Source: a virus. From it: DNA of 64,000 nucleotides. The translations under genes and the position numbers were made by a program. The DNA lies in the IMG/VR virus record IMGVR_UViG_3300038461_000101, positions 24,724-88,723 of that record. One strand, 5' to 3'. Position 1 is the stretch's first letter, and every line of letters begins with the position of its first letter. Under the pieces are notes generated by a model. It had not been told where the DNA came from. It made no database searches and saw only the letters and a list, made by a program, of their open reading frames with translations. Shown here piece after piece: positions 8,669 through 16,460 of the stretch.

Positions 8669-9578
8669 AGATGAAACACTTGTCCAAGCTGAACTTGTTC
8701 GTATGGAAGGCCACGAACAGATCTATCGGCGCACCCATCCGTTTCCCGAGCCTAAGAGACTTAGTTTTCTTCGGGATTTGGGCATTGAAGCGGTCTCTAC
8801 TTTCCTGTCTGGCGTTGGCGGTCTGGTTCTGGCTGGTGTTCGTACTGCTACCGTGTTTTACCTCTCTGAGGCAAACCTATTATCTACCTATACTATTGCC
8901 GGTGCTTTCGCTGCTGGCTTCAAGGCGGCAGCTCCTGGAGTGGCTACGGTATCCGCCCTTCTCGCTGTAGAAGGGACACTGTTTGCCAAGGGATTGAAAG
9001 CCGGTCGACTCAAGGGGGAAAGCAAGAATGCAAAATGGGACATGATCTTTGCCTTTGCAATATCTCTCATCGCTGGTGTGATCTCATCCACGACACTGGT
9101 CAGGAATGTGCCTGATGTACTGGCAACTTTCTTGAGCTGGTCACTGGTGATCATCACAGGCTTTGGGGCAACTGTACTGGCCTACTATGGGGCTGAGAAC
9201 CTGGGTTCAATCTTTCATACCTGGGGCGACATGCTTACAGCTGCTCAGCTTGAGTTTGAAGCAGTGGAAGCAGAGTGGTTTTCCAAGATGCAGAATGACT
9301 ATCGCAATAAGGGTCGGACTGCCATCTTTGGGCTTGAGAAATATAGTGCCAAGAAAGGAGATGACGAAGTACCCGTTGAAAGAGAAGTAGATCAAGGCGT
9401 AATTGATACTGTGCGTATTTGGCTTGCTGATAATGGTTTGAATGCCTCGCAAGTTGGTGGCAACCGGGATATGTATTCGGTAACTCCATCCGACATTGCC
9501 CGGGCCTGTAATTTGAAATCTGATTCTGTTCGTCCAGCCCTCTTCCGGCTTCGGAAGATGGAAACTCAAGCAACTTAG
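8643..9578 (+). CDS. Membrane protein with C-terminal HTH-like domain
   Basis: 311 residues from ATG 8643 (AGAGGAAAACC upstream), overlapping the previous gene by 26 nt. Four or more hydrophobic spans lie between residues about 45 and 180. The C-terminal 60 residues (TVRIWLADNG, then VTPSDIARACNLKSDSVRPA, then LFRLRK) look like a helix-turn-helix. A membrane anchor joined to a DNA-binding-type domain could tether phage DNA or a replisome to the membrane; this is inference. Confidence 0.6.
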   Translation: MNLPIIGNEDETLVQAELVRMEGHEQIYRRTHPFPEPKRLSFLRDLGIEAVSTFLSGVGGLVLAGVRTATVFYLSEANLLSTYTIAGAFAAGFKAAAPGVATVSALLAVEGTLFAKGLKAGRLKGESKNAKWDMIFAFAISLIAGVISSTTLVRNVPDVLATFLSWSLVIITGFGATVLAYYGAENLGSIFHTWGDMLTAAQLEFEAVEAEWFSKMQNDYRNKGRTAIFGLEKYSAKKGDDEVPVEREVDQGVIDTVRIWLADNGLNASQVGGNRDMYSVTPSDIARACNLKSDSVRPALFRLRKMETQAT

Positions 9579-9590
9579 AAGGAGGTTGTT

Positions 9591-9878
9591 ATGTCAATTG
9601 GTGATGTCCCTGTAGCAGGTCGTGATACACAATACAGTCAGGCATTGGGCGAGTTGGGTGAAACAATTTCTCAGCTCCTGCAGACACGTGATGAAATGGA
9701 GAAGCGATTACAGCGAGTTATGCGCCCCGCTCCCGCCAATGGCAATCTCATTGAAACAGGTCCTGCTACACCTCCTGTGCCAATGGCTCCATTTGTGCTT
9801 GACATCAAAGAACAAACTGGTCGCATCAAGCAGGTGATCAGTCAAATGAGAGCGATGATGTCGCTCATCGAGATCTAA
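9591..9878 (+). CDS. Hypothetical protein, 95 aa
   Basis: Strong RBS AAGGAGG. Two helical segments with coiled-coil character are joined by a Pro-rich linker (TGPATPPVPMAPF). Sits directly upstream of the recombination protein and shares its style of RBS; role unknown. Confidence 0.68.
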   Translation: MSIGDVPVAGRDTQYSQALGELGETISQLLQTRDEMEKRLQRVMRPAPANGNLIETGPATPPVPMAPFVLDIKEQTGRIKQVISQMRAMMSLIEI

Positions 9879-9892
9879 TCAAGGAGGTTGTG

Positions 9893-10777
9893 ATGCCTAA
9901 AAAAGATGATAAGAACGAAGTGCTAGAAGGTCAGGTTGCTGATGTTCCGGGATCTGAACCACCGGAGCCCGAAGTTCCAACTGAAGCAAGTATCAAGCCA
10001 GACATGGTGAATGTAAAAAATAACGAGATCGTTCCCCATGGAGCAAATGATATTCCAATTCCCAAGGGTGCTACTCCTTTGGAGATGGTCAAGGTCGAAA
10101 CCATTGGCACCTTGAAGCTAAGTGCACATGCTGAAGAAGTGCTCAATCGTAAGATGGAGCCGGAAATAGTGTGCATCCGACCAAACGATGGCATTCTCTA
10201 TATGCCATGGACGTTCTATGCTTCCCGGCTAAACGAGGCTTTTGGTATTGGACATTGGGGCTTGATGCCACAGGGATCCCCTCAGATAACCAAGCAAAGT
10301 CCCAAGCAGGATCTTGTGGTTTGGGGATTTGCTCTCTTTGTCGAAGGAATCTTCATCAGCTTTGCCATTGGCGAGATGTCCTACAATACGACAAATGCTA
10401 AGATGTCCTATGCAGATGCTGCCGAAGGTGCCAAAAGTAATTCCCTGGCCCGTAACTGCAAGAACTTGGGTATGACACTTGAGTTATGGGATAAGGAATG
10501 GTGCGAAGAATGGAAAAGGAAATTCGCAAGGAAAAATGGTGATGATTGGGTCAGGCAGATACCCAAGAAGCCAGTCGATACTATAGCTACCGTGAAGGCA
10601 TTATGGATTGCCCAGGCCATTGATAAGGGTATCCTGATTGACCGCAAGGATGAAGGTGGCTTCAAGATCCTGACTACCTTATTGGGTGAGACCTACACCA
10701 AATTGAGTGATGAAAATCTGGCCGCCAATAAGAAGGCTGGCCTTGAGTTGATCGCCGGGTGGAAACCTTCGCTCTAG
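9893..10777 (+). CDS. Rad52/Mgm101-like single-strand annealing protein
   Basis: 294 residues from ATG 9893 (AAGGAGG five bases upstream; GTG 9890 is too close). After an acidic, low-complexity N-terminus of about 60 residues, the core YMPWTFYASRLNEAFGIGHW matches the Rad52-superfamily signature of aromatic-x2-R-L-N-x-A-F-G-x-G-x-W, followed by AEGAKSNSLARNCKNLGM, a typical segment of this fold. Such proteins anneal complementary single strands in phage recombination. No partner exonuclease is visible nearby. Confidence 0.78.
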   Translation: MPKKDDKNEVLEGQVADVPGSEPPEPEVPTEASIKPDMVNVKNNEIVPHGANDIPIPKGATPLEMVKVETIGTLKLSAHAEEVLNRKMEPEIVCIRPNDGILYMPWTFYASRLNEAFGIGHWGLMPQGSPQITKQSPKQDLVVWGFALFVEGIFISFAIGEMSYNTTNAKMSYADAAEGAKSNSLARNCKNLGMTLELWDKEWCEEWKRKFARKNGDDWVRQIPKKPVDTIATVKALWIAQAIDKGILIDRKDEGGFKILTTLLGETYTKLSDENLAANKKAGLELIAGWKPSL

Positions 10778-10786
10778 GCGAGTAAT

Positions 10787-10798
10787 TTCCAATTGGAA
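10787..10798. repeat. TTCCAATTGGAA palindrome, copy 2
   Basis: Intergenic, ten bases after the annealing-protein stop. Its right half forms part of the stem of the hairpin at 10794-10815. Confidence 0.9.
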
Positions 10799-10815
10799 GA
10801 TAGGGGGATCTTCCA
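10794..10815 (+). terminator. Terminator-like hairpin
   Basis: Stem TGGAAGAT / ATCTTCCA with loop AGGGGG, followed by TCTTATTATG. The T-run is weak, so it may attenuate rather than stop. It overlaps the palindrome. Confidence 0.5.
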
Positions 10816-10838
10816 TCTTATTATGAGAGGAGCACATT

Positions 10839-11210
10839 ATGTTGGACCATGTATCTTTTGACGGTTTGGTTGTGGCCGGTTCTACCAGATGGTCGAAGCA
10901 CAAGACAAACTTCACCGTGTCTGGTGATTATGCCGCTTGTCCAGAGATTGAGTCTCAGTCCCTGGCACAGTACAAGCGTTCTGAAACTGCAGTGCATGTG
11001 ACAGTCTTTGTCTCTGAAAACGAGAAGATTGAATGTGACGCTTACATCGCTACAGTAGCCACTGACTGGATCCAGGACAAGACCAAGGTTACTTTCTCGG
11101 TCTCTGGTACCAAGAAGTTCGAAGGATCTGCCAGCGTCCTGGGCACCTGGGATGAGAAGGAAGTGCCAGTAACTGTTACGATCGAACCTCTTCAGAAGGC
11201 ATTGGTATGA
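10839..11210 (+). CDS. Hypothetical beta-rich protein, 123 aa
   Basis: RBS GAGAGGAG. Alternating hydrophobic pattern with many Val/Thr residues suggests an all-beta fold; no Cys cluster, no signal peptide. It overlaps the radical SAM gene by 4 nt. Function unknown. Confidence 0.68.
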   Translation: MLDHVSFDGLVVAGSTRWSKHKTNFTVSGDYAACPEIESQSLAQYKRSETAVHVTVFVSENEKIECDAYIATVATDWIQDKTKVTFSVSGTKKFEGSASVLGTWDEKEVPVTVTIEPLQKALV

Positions 11211-11998
11211 GCTACGGTCTGATCTATGAGCCTCGGGGTGCCGCCCGGGAATATGCTCAGCTGGCCTGTAATGTCTACCATGGTTGCGAACATGGGTGCC
11301 GATATTGTTTCGGCCCCAATGTTCTGCGCCAGGAGAAAACCACATTCCACGAACAGGCTGGAGAACGTCCCAACTTCCTTGTGCAATTGAAGAAGGATGC
11401 TGCAAGGTTACGCGATCAAGGTGTGAAGGGTCAGGTGCATCTTTGCTTTACCACGGATCCTTACCAGCCAATGGATGTGAAGCTCGGAATTACTCGAAGC
11501 ACGATTGAAGTTCTCCATGCAAATGGTTTCAGTGTAGCCATCTTGACCAAGGGAGGTAGTAGATCCCTGAAGGACATTGATTTGTTTGGCCCCACTGATG
11601 CCATGGCAGCCACGATTACCTATGCTAGGGATGAGGACAGTCTGCGCGAAGAACCCAATGCTGCTCTCCCACAGGATCGTCTGGATGCTCTGAAGATATT
11701 CCATAATGCCCATGTTCCCACATGGATCTCCTGTGAACCAGTCCTGGACCCCAAGCAGACCTTGTATTGCATTGAACTGATGCACTATTGGGTGGACCAT
11801 GTGAAGGTTGGAAAACTCAACCATGATCCCAAGCGGGAAGCCACGATTGACTGGTACAAGTTTGCCAAGAATGCAGTGAAATTACTGGAACGCCTGGGCT
11901 ATAAGCGCATTCTGGATCCGGATGATGCAGTCAGGGCCACCAATGATAACCGAACTTTCTATGTGAAGTCCGGGCTTGTCAAATTTCTGGAGGCTTAG
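11207..11998 (+). CDS. Radical SAM protein
   Basis: 263 residues. The [4Fe-4S] motif CEHGCRYCF (CxxxCxxC) at about residue 25 and the preceding NVYHGC resemble the SplB/Rv2578c-like radical SAM group. The barrel segments TTDPYQPM and ISCEPVLDP fit that group. It would cleave AdoMet to form a radical; the substrate is unknown. It sits four bases into the preceding gene, which may be a partner. Radical SAM genes occur in phages, where roles include base or tRNA modification and DNA repair. Confidence 0.85.
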   Translation: MSYGLIYEPRGAAREYAQLACNVYHGCEHGCRYCFGPNVLRQEKTTFHEQAGERPNFLVQLKKDAARLRDQGVKGQVHLCFTTDPYQPMDVKLGITRSTIEVLHANGFSVAILTKGGSRSLKDIDLFGPTDAMAATITYARDEDSLREEPNAALPQDRLDALKIFHNAHVPTWISCEPVLDPKQTLYCIELMHYWVDHVKVGKLNHDPKREATIDWYKFAKNAVKLLERLGYKRILDPDDAVRATNDNRTFYVKSGLVKFLEA

Positions 11999-12229
11999 AT
12001 GGATACCGGTGATGGAAGATTTGCTCCTCTGCAAGTACCTGAAAGCGCAGACAAGCTCTTGGCCGAGCAACAACTTCGAATAGCTCAGGAAGCATTGGAG
12101 GCGCAGTTTACGGGTCACGGTGGATGGTTTCAGGTTGGCGAAATTGTTGTGATCAAAGATAGTCGGTTCCGGGTGAAGTCAATCAAACCAACCGAACTCC
12201 GATTGAAGTTGCTTCCGAAGGAGGGATGA
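11999..12229 (+). CDS. Hypothetical protein, 76 aa
   Basis: Starts directly after the radical SAM stop. The C-terminal half, with GEIVVIKDSRFRVKSIKP then LRLKLLP, looks like a small SH3/KOW-type beta barrel. Unknown role. Confidence 0.6.
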   Translation: MDTGDGRFAPLQVPESADKLLAEQQLRIAQEALEAQFTGHGGWFQVGEIVVIKDSRFRVKSIKPTELRLKLLPKEG

Positions 12230-12630
12230 TGCCAATCAAACCGAAGGGTATTGTTACTCGAAGTAATGACCCCAAAGAAGGCTTTGCCAAGATAGGAGAG
12301 CCTCAGGTTCAGATCGTGGCCTGGTGTCCGGACAAATATGCCAAAGTTCCTCCCACTCAGGTTCACTTCATCATGCACTGGCCGGTCGAACTCTCTGACC
12401 TACCTCCGCTGGTCATTCGCTTCAAAGGCCCGGATACTCTTGGTTTCTTCATCGAAGAACTGATGAAGTATCGCCGGACTGTATGGCCTAATTGTGAAAA
12501 AGTGACCGGAGAGCAATCCCCGGCCTCACTTGAAATGGAACTGCCAGAAGTATGTAATTGCGGTAAACCTTATCCACATTCTGGCTATTGTCCATTCTGT
12601 GGAACCCATCGAAGGGAAGGTGCTGGATGA
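12226..12630 (+). CDS. Hypothetical protein with C-terminal zinc ribbon
   Basis: 134 residues; overlaps upstream stop by 4 nt. A beta-rich N-terminal part is followed by CNCGKPYPHSGYCPFCG, a four-Cys ribbon close to the C-terminus. Partner and role unknown. Confidence 0.65.
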   Translation: MMPIKPKGIVTRSNDPKEGFAKIGEPQVQIVAWCPDKYAKVPPTQVHFIMHWPVELSDLPPLVIRFKGPDTLGFFIEELMKYRRTVWPNCEKVTGEQSPASLEMELPEVCNCGKPYPHSGYCPFCGTHRREGAG

Positions 12631-13001
12631 GTTTCTTTCATAAGCATTCCTGGAAACTTACCATCTATGTCTATTCCCGGGAAAAGCGTATGGTTCGGGA
12701 ATGTTATCACTGTCCTGTTGTGCAGTCAGAAGTAGTTGATCGACGTACCGGCCAACGCAGATGGATAGATGGTGATGTGTGGTCAAGGAATGATACGGTC
12801 TATATCGTCTGCGAAAATGAGCAGCAATACCATGCTGTAGCCAACCAGATTGGAATTTTCAATCACCAACGATGTGCTCGGTTGATCAGTACCGATATGC
12901 TCCGAGGAATGCGAGACCCCATCATTATCTTTGCAGGACAGTGGTGGGAGAATGAAATCATCCAGGATCCGTACTTCACGGCCATCCTGAATGGGTTATA
13001 A
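12627..13001 (+). CDS. Hypothetical protein, 124 aa
   Basis: Start at ATG 12627 inside the ATGA overlap. N-terminal CYHC pair, then a segment TVYIVCENEQQYHAVANQIG and IIIFAGQWWEN that alternates strands and helices in a Rossmann-like way. No ATP motif seen. Not recognised. Confidence 0.62.
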   Translation: MSFFHKHSWKLTIYVYSREKRMVRECYHCPVVQSEVVDRRTGQRRWIDGDVWSRNDTVYIVCENEQQYHAVANQIGIFNHQRCARLISTDMLRGMRDPIIIFAGQWWENEIIQDPYFTAILNGL

Positions 13002-13036
13002 TGCAGCCAATCAGACAGAGAAAAGGAGAATAGAGT

Positions 13037-13372
13037 ATGAATATCAAGTTAGCAGAAGCGTTATTGCGGCGGAAAGAATTGCAAGCTAAGGTGGATCAGC
13101 TCCATACCATCCTCCCGGCACAGCTTTACGAACTGAAGGTTGCTCGGCGCAACATCAATGAGACCGTTGACGACATCACGGCCCAGGTGCCTCGCCTGAA
13201 TGCAGCCCAGGTCACTTCCGAGTATGACTTCTATGCTCGGCAGCTGCGCCTCGTGGATGCGGCCATCCAGCAAGCAAATTGGACGACCACCCTGGAAGTG
13301 GGCGAATCTGTCATGGCTGATTGGTCTGGCCCTGCAGCTGTGCAGGGTTCCACTCTTCCTTTGAAGAAATAG
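13037..13372 (+). CDS. DIP1984-like protein
   Basis: 111 residues, RBS AAAGGAG. The opening MNIKLAEALLRRKELQAKVD and the following helical pattern resemble the DIP1984 family (start with KLAEAL..R..LQ..I..L). The family has no settled function. A hairpin CCCTGCA/TGCAGGG lies in its last codons (13330-13347), and the large structured element begins 4 nt after its stop. Confidence 0.55.
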   Translation: MNIKLAEALLRRKELQAKVDQLHTILPAQLYELKVARRNINETVDDITAQVPRLNAAQVTSEYDFYARQLRLVDAAIQQANWTTTLEVGESVMADWSGPAAVQGSTLPLKK

Positions 13373-13375
13373 AAT

Positions 13376-13694
13376 GTTTGGCGGGTCTCTGGTGATTGAG
13401 AGTGCGTTGGGTAAAGGCCGCTCGGAGCCTAAATCCGTAGGGAATGGCCGTTCCCATAGCGAACTGAAGCAGAACAGTAAACCTGCGCCTCCAATGCTAA
13501 TGGAGCATTCGAAATGTCCACCACGTTGGGCACTTTGAACCGGGCACCGGTTGCCTTGAAGCCGGGTAACTCCGATTATCCTAACCACTACTCTTTCATA
13601 TCCGATTGGCCGACTGTGATTATCTGAGAACTCCGACTGTGATCCAGCCCGACTAACCAAGCCCAGGCTCTCTTTCACCAGAGACCCGCCAAAC
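13376..13694 (+). ncRNA. Candidate structured RNA, 319 nt
   Basis: Closed by a perfect 20-bp inverted repeat: GTTTGGCGGGTCTCTGGTGA at 13376-13395 and its exact complement at 13675-13694. The stem continues inward across a TT/TT loop with GAGAG/CTCTC (13398-13402 with 13668-13672) and TTGGG/CCCAG (13407-13411 with 13662-13666). Internal hairpins include AATGCT/AGCATT, AACCGG/CCGGTT, GGGAA/TTCCC and AAATGTCC with a bulged GGGCACTTT. CCGACTGTGAT occurs twice (13610, 13633). No plus-strand gene covers it, and a terminator follows 12 nt later. A MITE-like element is the alternative, but no target-site duplication is seen. Not recognised as a known class. Confidence 0.6.
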
Positions 13695-13706
13695 CCATAT
13701 AATCAA

Positions 13707-13732
13707 AACCGCCTCCAGCAATGGAGGCGGTT
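13707..13732. terminator. Bidirectional intrinsic terminator
   Basis: Stem AACCGCCTCC / GGAGGCGGTT with loop AGCAAT. CTTATTTT follows on the plus strand and TTTGATT on the minus strand. It separates convergent plus and minus gene blocks. Confidence 0.85.
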
Positions 13733-13759
13733 CTTATTTTAGTGCTAGATCAAAATTAT

Positions 13760-14176
13760 CTAATGAATACCCTTGGGGCCGGTTGCACCAGTTGGACCCT
13801 GAGGATAGATCTTGGAATGATATTTGGTAAGCACTTGCATATTGCGCTTCAAGACTGCCACTTGGACATCAACAGGTTGTGGCAGGATCATGAAGACTGG
13901 CTGGTTCACGATAATGAACATGAGCATGGTGGCAACGTAGGTAGACCATGTTACCGGCTGAGTGGCCGTGATCACACCAAGTTGGATCAGCAAGGTGATC
14001 ACAGCTCCGGTCGCCAGAGTCACGCCGAGCATAATTAGGCTCTTATAGCCAGCCAGGAGCCCTGCATACCAGACCCGGAAGACCGGGATCCAGGCAAAGG
14101 TGGCTGCCAGCACCAGGCCAGCGATCGCTGCAATACCAACGGGGGTAAAACTTACGGGCGGAATTACGATATTCAT
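13760..14176 (-). CDS. Holin-like membrane protein with collagen-type tail
   Basis: 138 residues from the ATG at 14176, preceded by AAAGGAGAG. Three hydrophobic segments (VGIAAIAGLVLAATFAWIPV, IMLGVTLATGAVITLLIQLG, and YVATMLMFIIVNQPVFMI) suit a class I holin. Last gene of the lysis group, next to a second membrane protein and the endolysin. Oddly it ends in [12 protein letters not shown], a short Gly-X-Y tract like that of the tail fibre. The holin role is inferred from topology and context. Confidence 0.6.
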   Translation of the reverse strand: MNIVIPPVSFTPVGIAAIAGLVLAATFAWIPVFRVWYAGLLAGYKSLIMLGVTLATGAVITLLIQLGVITATQPVTWSTYVATMLMFIIVNQPVFMILPQPVDVQVAVLKRNMQVLTKYHSKIYPQGPTGATGPKGIH

Positions 14177-14230
14177 TTTGCTCTCCTTTACTATATCCGG
14201 CCATGGCCGGTTGACAAACCGTTTACACAA

Positions 14231-14656
14231 TCATACCCCTTTTAGCAGAACGTGAATGACCAATAGGACAAACGAGATGGAGCTGATGACAAAGCCCCCA
14301 ACGGCCAATCCAGTTGCCAGGTTGACAGACTTCGTTGATGCTTTTGTGTCTAACGTCAACTTGAAGTCTTGTAGGGAACGTATCTCTAGCTCAATTTGTT
14401 TTTGATATAACTCATGTGACTCCTTGGTGAAATAGGTAGCACGCTGATCGCGCAGGGCTTCCCGCAATTCATTCATGCCATCAAGCCGCTTGTCCATTGC
14501 TGCAAGTGCGAGTCTACGAGCTTCTTCCATGGAGTCTATTCGTGTTTTGAATAATTCCTCCACCTTGGAGATCCATAAGGTAAAGAACTTCTCCAATGCA
14601 AGCAAAGTCATGCCTCCTACATGCTCAGGTTTACAACTTGGATCAGGGTTTGACAT
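14231..14656 (-). CDS. Coiled-coil protein with C-terminal membrane anchor, lysis-associated
   Basis: 141 residues from ATG 14656 (GGATGGAG upstream); it overlaps the endolysin 3' end by 14 nt. A long charged helical region (residues 25-110) is followed by one hydrophobic span GLAVGGFVISSISFVLLVIH and a short LLKGV end. This layout matches XhlA-type or similar phage membrane proteins encoded beside endolysins. Likely a holin partner or regulator; inference from context. Confidence 0.58.
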   Translation of the reverse strand: MSNPDPSCKPEHVGGMTLLALEKFFTLWISKVEELFKTRIDSMEEARRLALAAMDKRLDGMNELREALRDQRATYFTKESHELYQKQIELEIRSLQDFKLTLDTKASTKSVNLATGLAVGGFVISSISFVLLVIHVLLKGV

Positions 14657-15488
14657 AGCTCCATCCTGCTGGCATAACATGCCCACAATTTGGACAAAGA
14701 AGTGCTGGAGTAGGTGGTGGTGGTACAACTGGAGCCGGAAGAGTTTTCGCCCAATCAATATCCAGAGACTTGCCTTCGCCTATTCCGGGTGGTGTCGGCC
14801 AGATTGGGATGGCATTTCCATTACCAGCATATTGCCACTTATCCCAATCTTTCCAGGGGGGAGGAACCTTGATGTATTGCTGTGCAGCATACCAGGCCAG
14901 CCAGAACTTATAGGCAGCCCAACCGGGATCGGGTGTCATCCACTGTAGCCAGTAGTAATAGCCGCTATAGATGTCAGGGGTCAATCCCAATCCTTTCTGA
15001 ACACCAGTGAGCCAGTTCCAGACGTTGCCTTCAACAACAGCCCTGCTCATGGTCAATGGTTGGCTCAGGCTCATCAACCTGTATTTCAAGGGCCTTCGAG
15101 GAGAACCGATCAGTCTGCGTGTTTTGGGCATTACGTCGATGATCACGCCTCGGTTGCCACCATACTTGGTTGCATAATTGGTGGGATCCATTTCAAGGTC
15201 GAGTACAGGGGCTGCCTGACCTGGATCTGGTTTCATCAACGAAATGAAGAAGGCAGTCTGGAGAGGAAGAGAGAAACGCCAGTCAAGGAAGGCGTATCCG
15301 CCCCATGGCAATCCAACTGCTTCTGCACCAGCTCGGTATTCCAGGAAGCGTTTGTCGATATTCGTACCCCAACAAACACGCAGATAGACGAAACTGTAAA
15401 GAGCCTTGAGCTTTACAAAGTCTACCGGCCCGTTGTATTCCGAAAGATCACAGAAAGCATAATAGGCCGCCAAATCAGTTGGGTTCAT
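14643..15488 (-). CDS. GH25 lysozyme-type endolysin
   Basis: 281 residues. GH25 features: DLSEYNGPVDFVKLK at the N-terminus (catalytic-site Asp), YLRVCWGTN, GGYAFLDW, PVLDLEMDP (acidic catalytic pair region), WLAWYA and DKWQYAGNG, ending with IDWA. It cleaves the glycan of peptidoglycan. After a Pro-rich linker, the C-terminus has CPNCGHVMPAGW, a lone CxxC in place of a normal wall-binding repeat. No signal peptide, so release needs a holin. The start overlaps the peptidase gene by 4 nt. Confidence 0.88.
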   Translation of the reverse strand: MNPTDLAAYYAFCDLSEYNGPVDFVKLKALYSFVYLRVCWGTNIDKRFLEYRAGAEAVGLPWGGYAFLDWRFSLPLQTAFFISLMKPDPGQAAPVLDLEMDPTNYATKYGGNRGVIIDVMPKTRRLIGSPRRPLKYRLMSLSQPLTMSRAVVEGNVWNWLTGVQKGLGLTPDIYSGYYYWLQWMTPDPGWAAYKFWLAWYAAQQYIKVPPPWKDWDKWQYAGNGNAIPIWPTPPGIGEGKSLDIDWAKTLPAPVVPPPPTPALLCPNCGHVMPAGWSYVKP

Positions 15489-16225
15489 AATGCCTTCAGA
15501 TCTGCCAGTAACTGGCTGTAATTGAAACCGGGCGCATATTCTGGCTTCAGGGCTTCTTCAGGGAGGATGGCATATGCCTCCTCCACACAGCAGTCCCACC
15601 AGGACCAGGTTGCCCGTTGAACAGCACCCCAGGTAAGGACACTGACGCTGGAGCTGTCATAGGTGGTGGCAAAGACTGCATGACCATCTTGCGTCAATGG
15701 CCCCGGAGTCCATTCTTTACCTTCATTGAAGTCCTTGATGCAGTTTTCCTGCACCTGGAACCCAATATATACCCCACCATATAACCAGTTTGCCAACATG
15801 ATCTGGTCATGGTTTGTGGGCTTGATGCTAACAAAGGCACCAATCTTTTCACCAAAGACCGAATGCTTACGGATGTAATTCAATACATCCAACTCGTTTA
15901 GCCCATTATCTATACCATGGGCCAACCAGAGATACTTGGCGATAACGCTCCGGGATGAAGCAATTTCTTTCTTTCCCAGGAGCCCATGGTAGATCGTAGA
16001 CGCATGGGCTACACCAGCGAACGTACAGTCCCCGTACCGATCATTTCCATCCATTGGAAAAAGCACGGATGGATCTGAGATCTTCAAGTTCTGGTACACC
16101 CGGGTAAGAGAACTATATGCAGTTGGGGGTGTTGGGAAAGTCACTCCAAGATAATTCTCAAAGTTCAGGGTACGGTAATGGGGATCGTTCTTTACAGCCA
16201 ACTTGCCAAACTTCAGGTCGTTCAT
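15485..16225 (-). CDS. Papain-like cysteine peptidase
   Basis: 246 residues. YGDCTFAGVAHA around residue 66 gives a nucleophile Cys in the C1/C39-like context, GHAVFATTYD supplies the catalytic His, and TWGAVQRATWSWWDCCVEEAYA ends the domain in the usual W-G...W layout. Next to the endolysin, it may cut peptide cross-links in the wall or mature a tail protein. The substrate cannot be told from sequence. Confidence 0.72.
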   Translation of the reverse strand: MNDLKFGKLAVKNDPHYRTLNFENYLGVTFPTPPTAYSSLTRVYQNLKISDPSVLFPMDGNDRYGDCTFAGVAHASTIYHGLLGKKEIASSRSVIAKYLWLAHGIDNGLNELDVLNYIRKHSVFGEKIGAFVSIKPTNHDQIMLANWLYGGVYIGFQVQENCIKDFNEGKEWTPGPLTQDGHAVFATTYDSSSVSVLTWGAVQRATWSWWDCCVEEAYAILPEEALKPEYAPGFNYSQLLADLKAL

Positions 16226-16449
16226 TGAGGTTCCTCCTTATAGGGTGCTACTTGGAACTGGACAACGATTAGGCTTCCAGAGATATTGCCGACCGTCATT
16301 GGTGCCAGGGCTGGTACAGCGGCATGTGTCCAGCCAGTTTTCCGACAGAGCTCAATGTACATCTGATTGAACTCGTCAGCCGTGTAGGTCTTCTTTTCTC
16401 TGAGGACTTTTGCTACTGCTTCCTCGATCTGCGGAGTTTTCTTATCCAT
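16222..16449 (-). CDS. Hypothetical protein, 75 aa
   Basis: Start set at ATG 16449 after AGAAAGGATAT. Charged N-terminal helix, then a beta-rich end (VGNISGSLIVVQFQVAPYKE). Overlaps the peptidase gene start by 4 nt. Unknown. Confidence 0.65.
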   Translation of the reverse strand: MDKKTPQIEEAVAKVLREKKTYTADEFNQMYIELCRKTGWTHAAVPALAPMTVGNISGSLIVVQFQVAPYKEEPQ

Positions 16450-16460
16450 ATATATCCTTT

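Noticed and set aside
13061-13678. Minus-strand frame across the DIP1984-like gene and the RNA candidate
   Set aside because: No RBS, crosses a convergent terminator region and covers perfect stems; judged chance.
13376-13694. MITE with 20-bp terminal inverted repeats
   Set aside because: No target-site duplication at the edges and internal helices continue from the end stem; kept as an alternative only.
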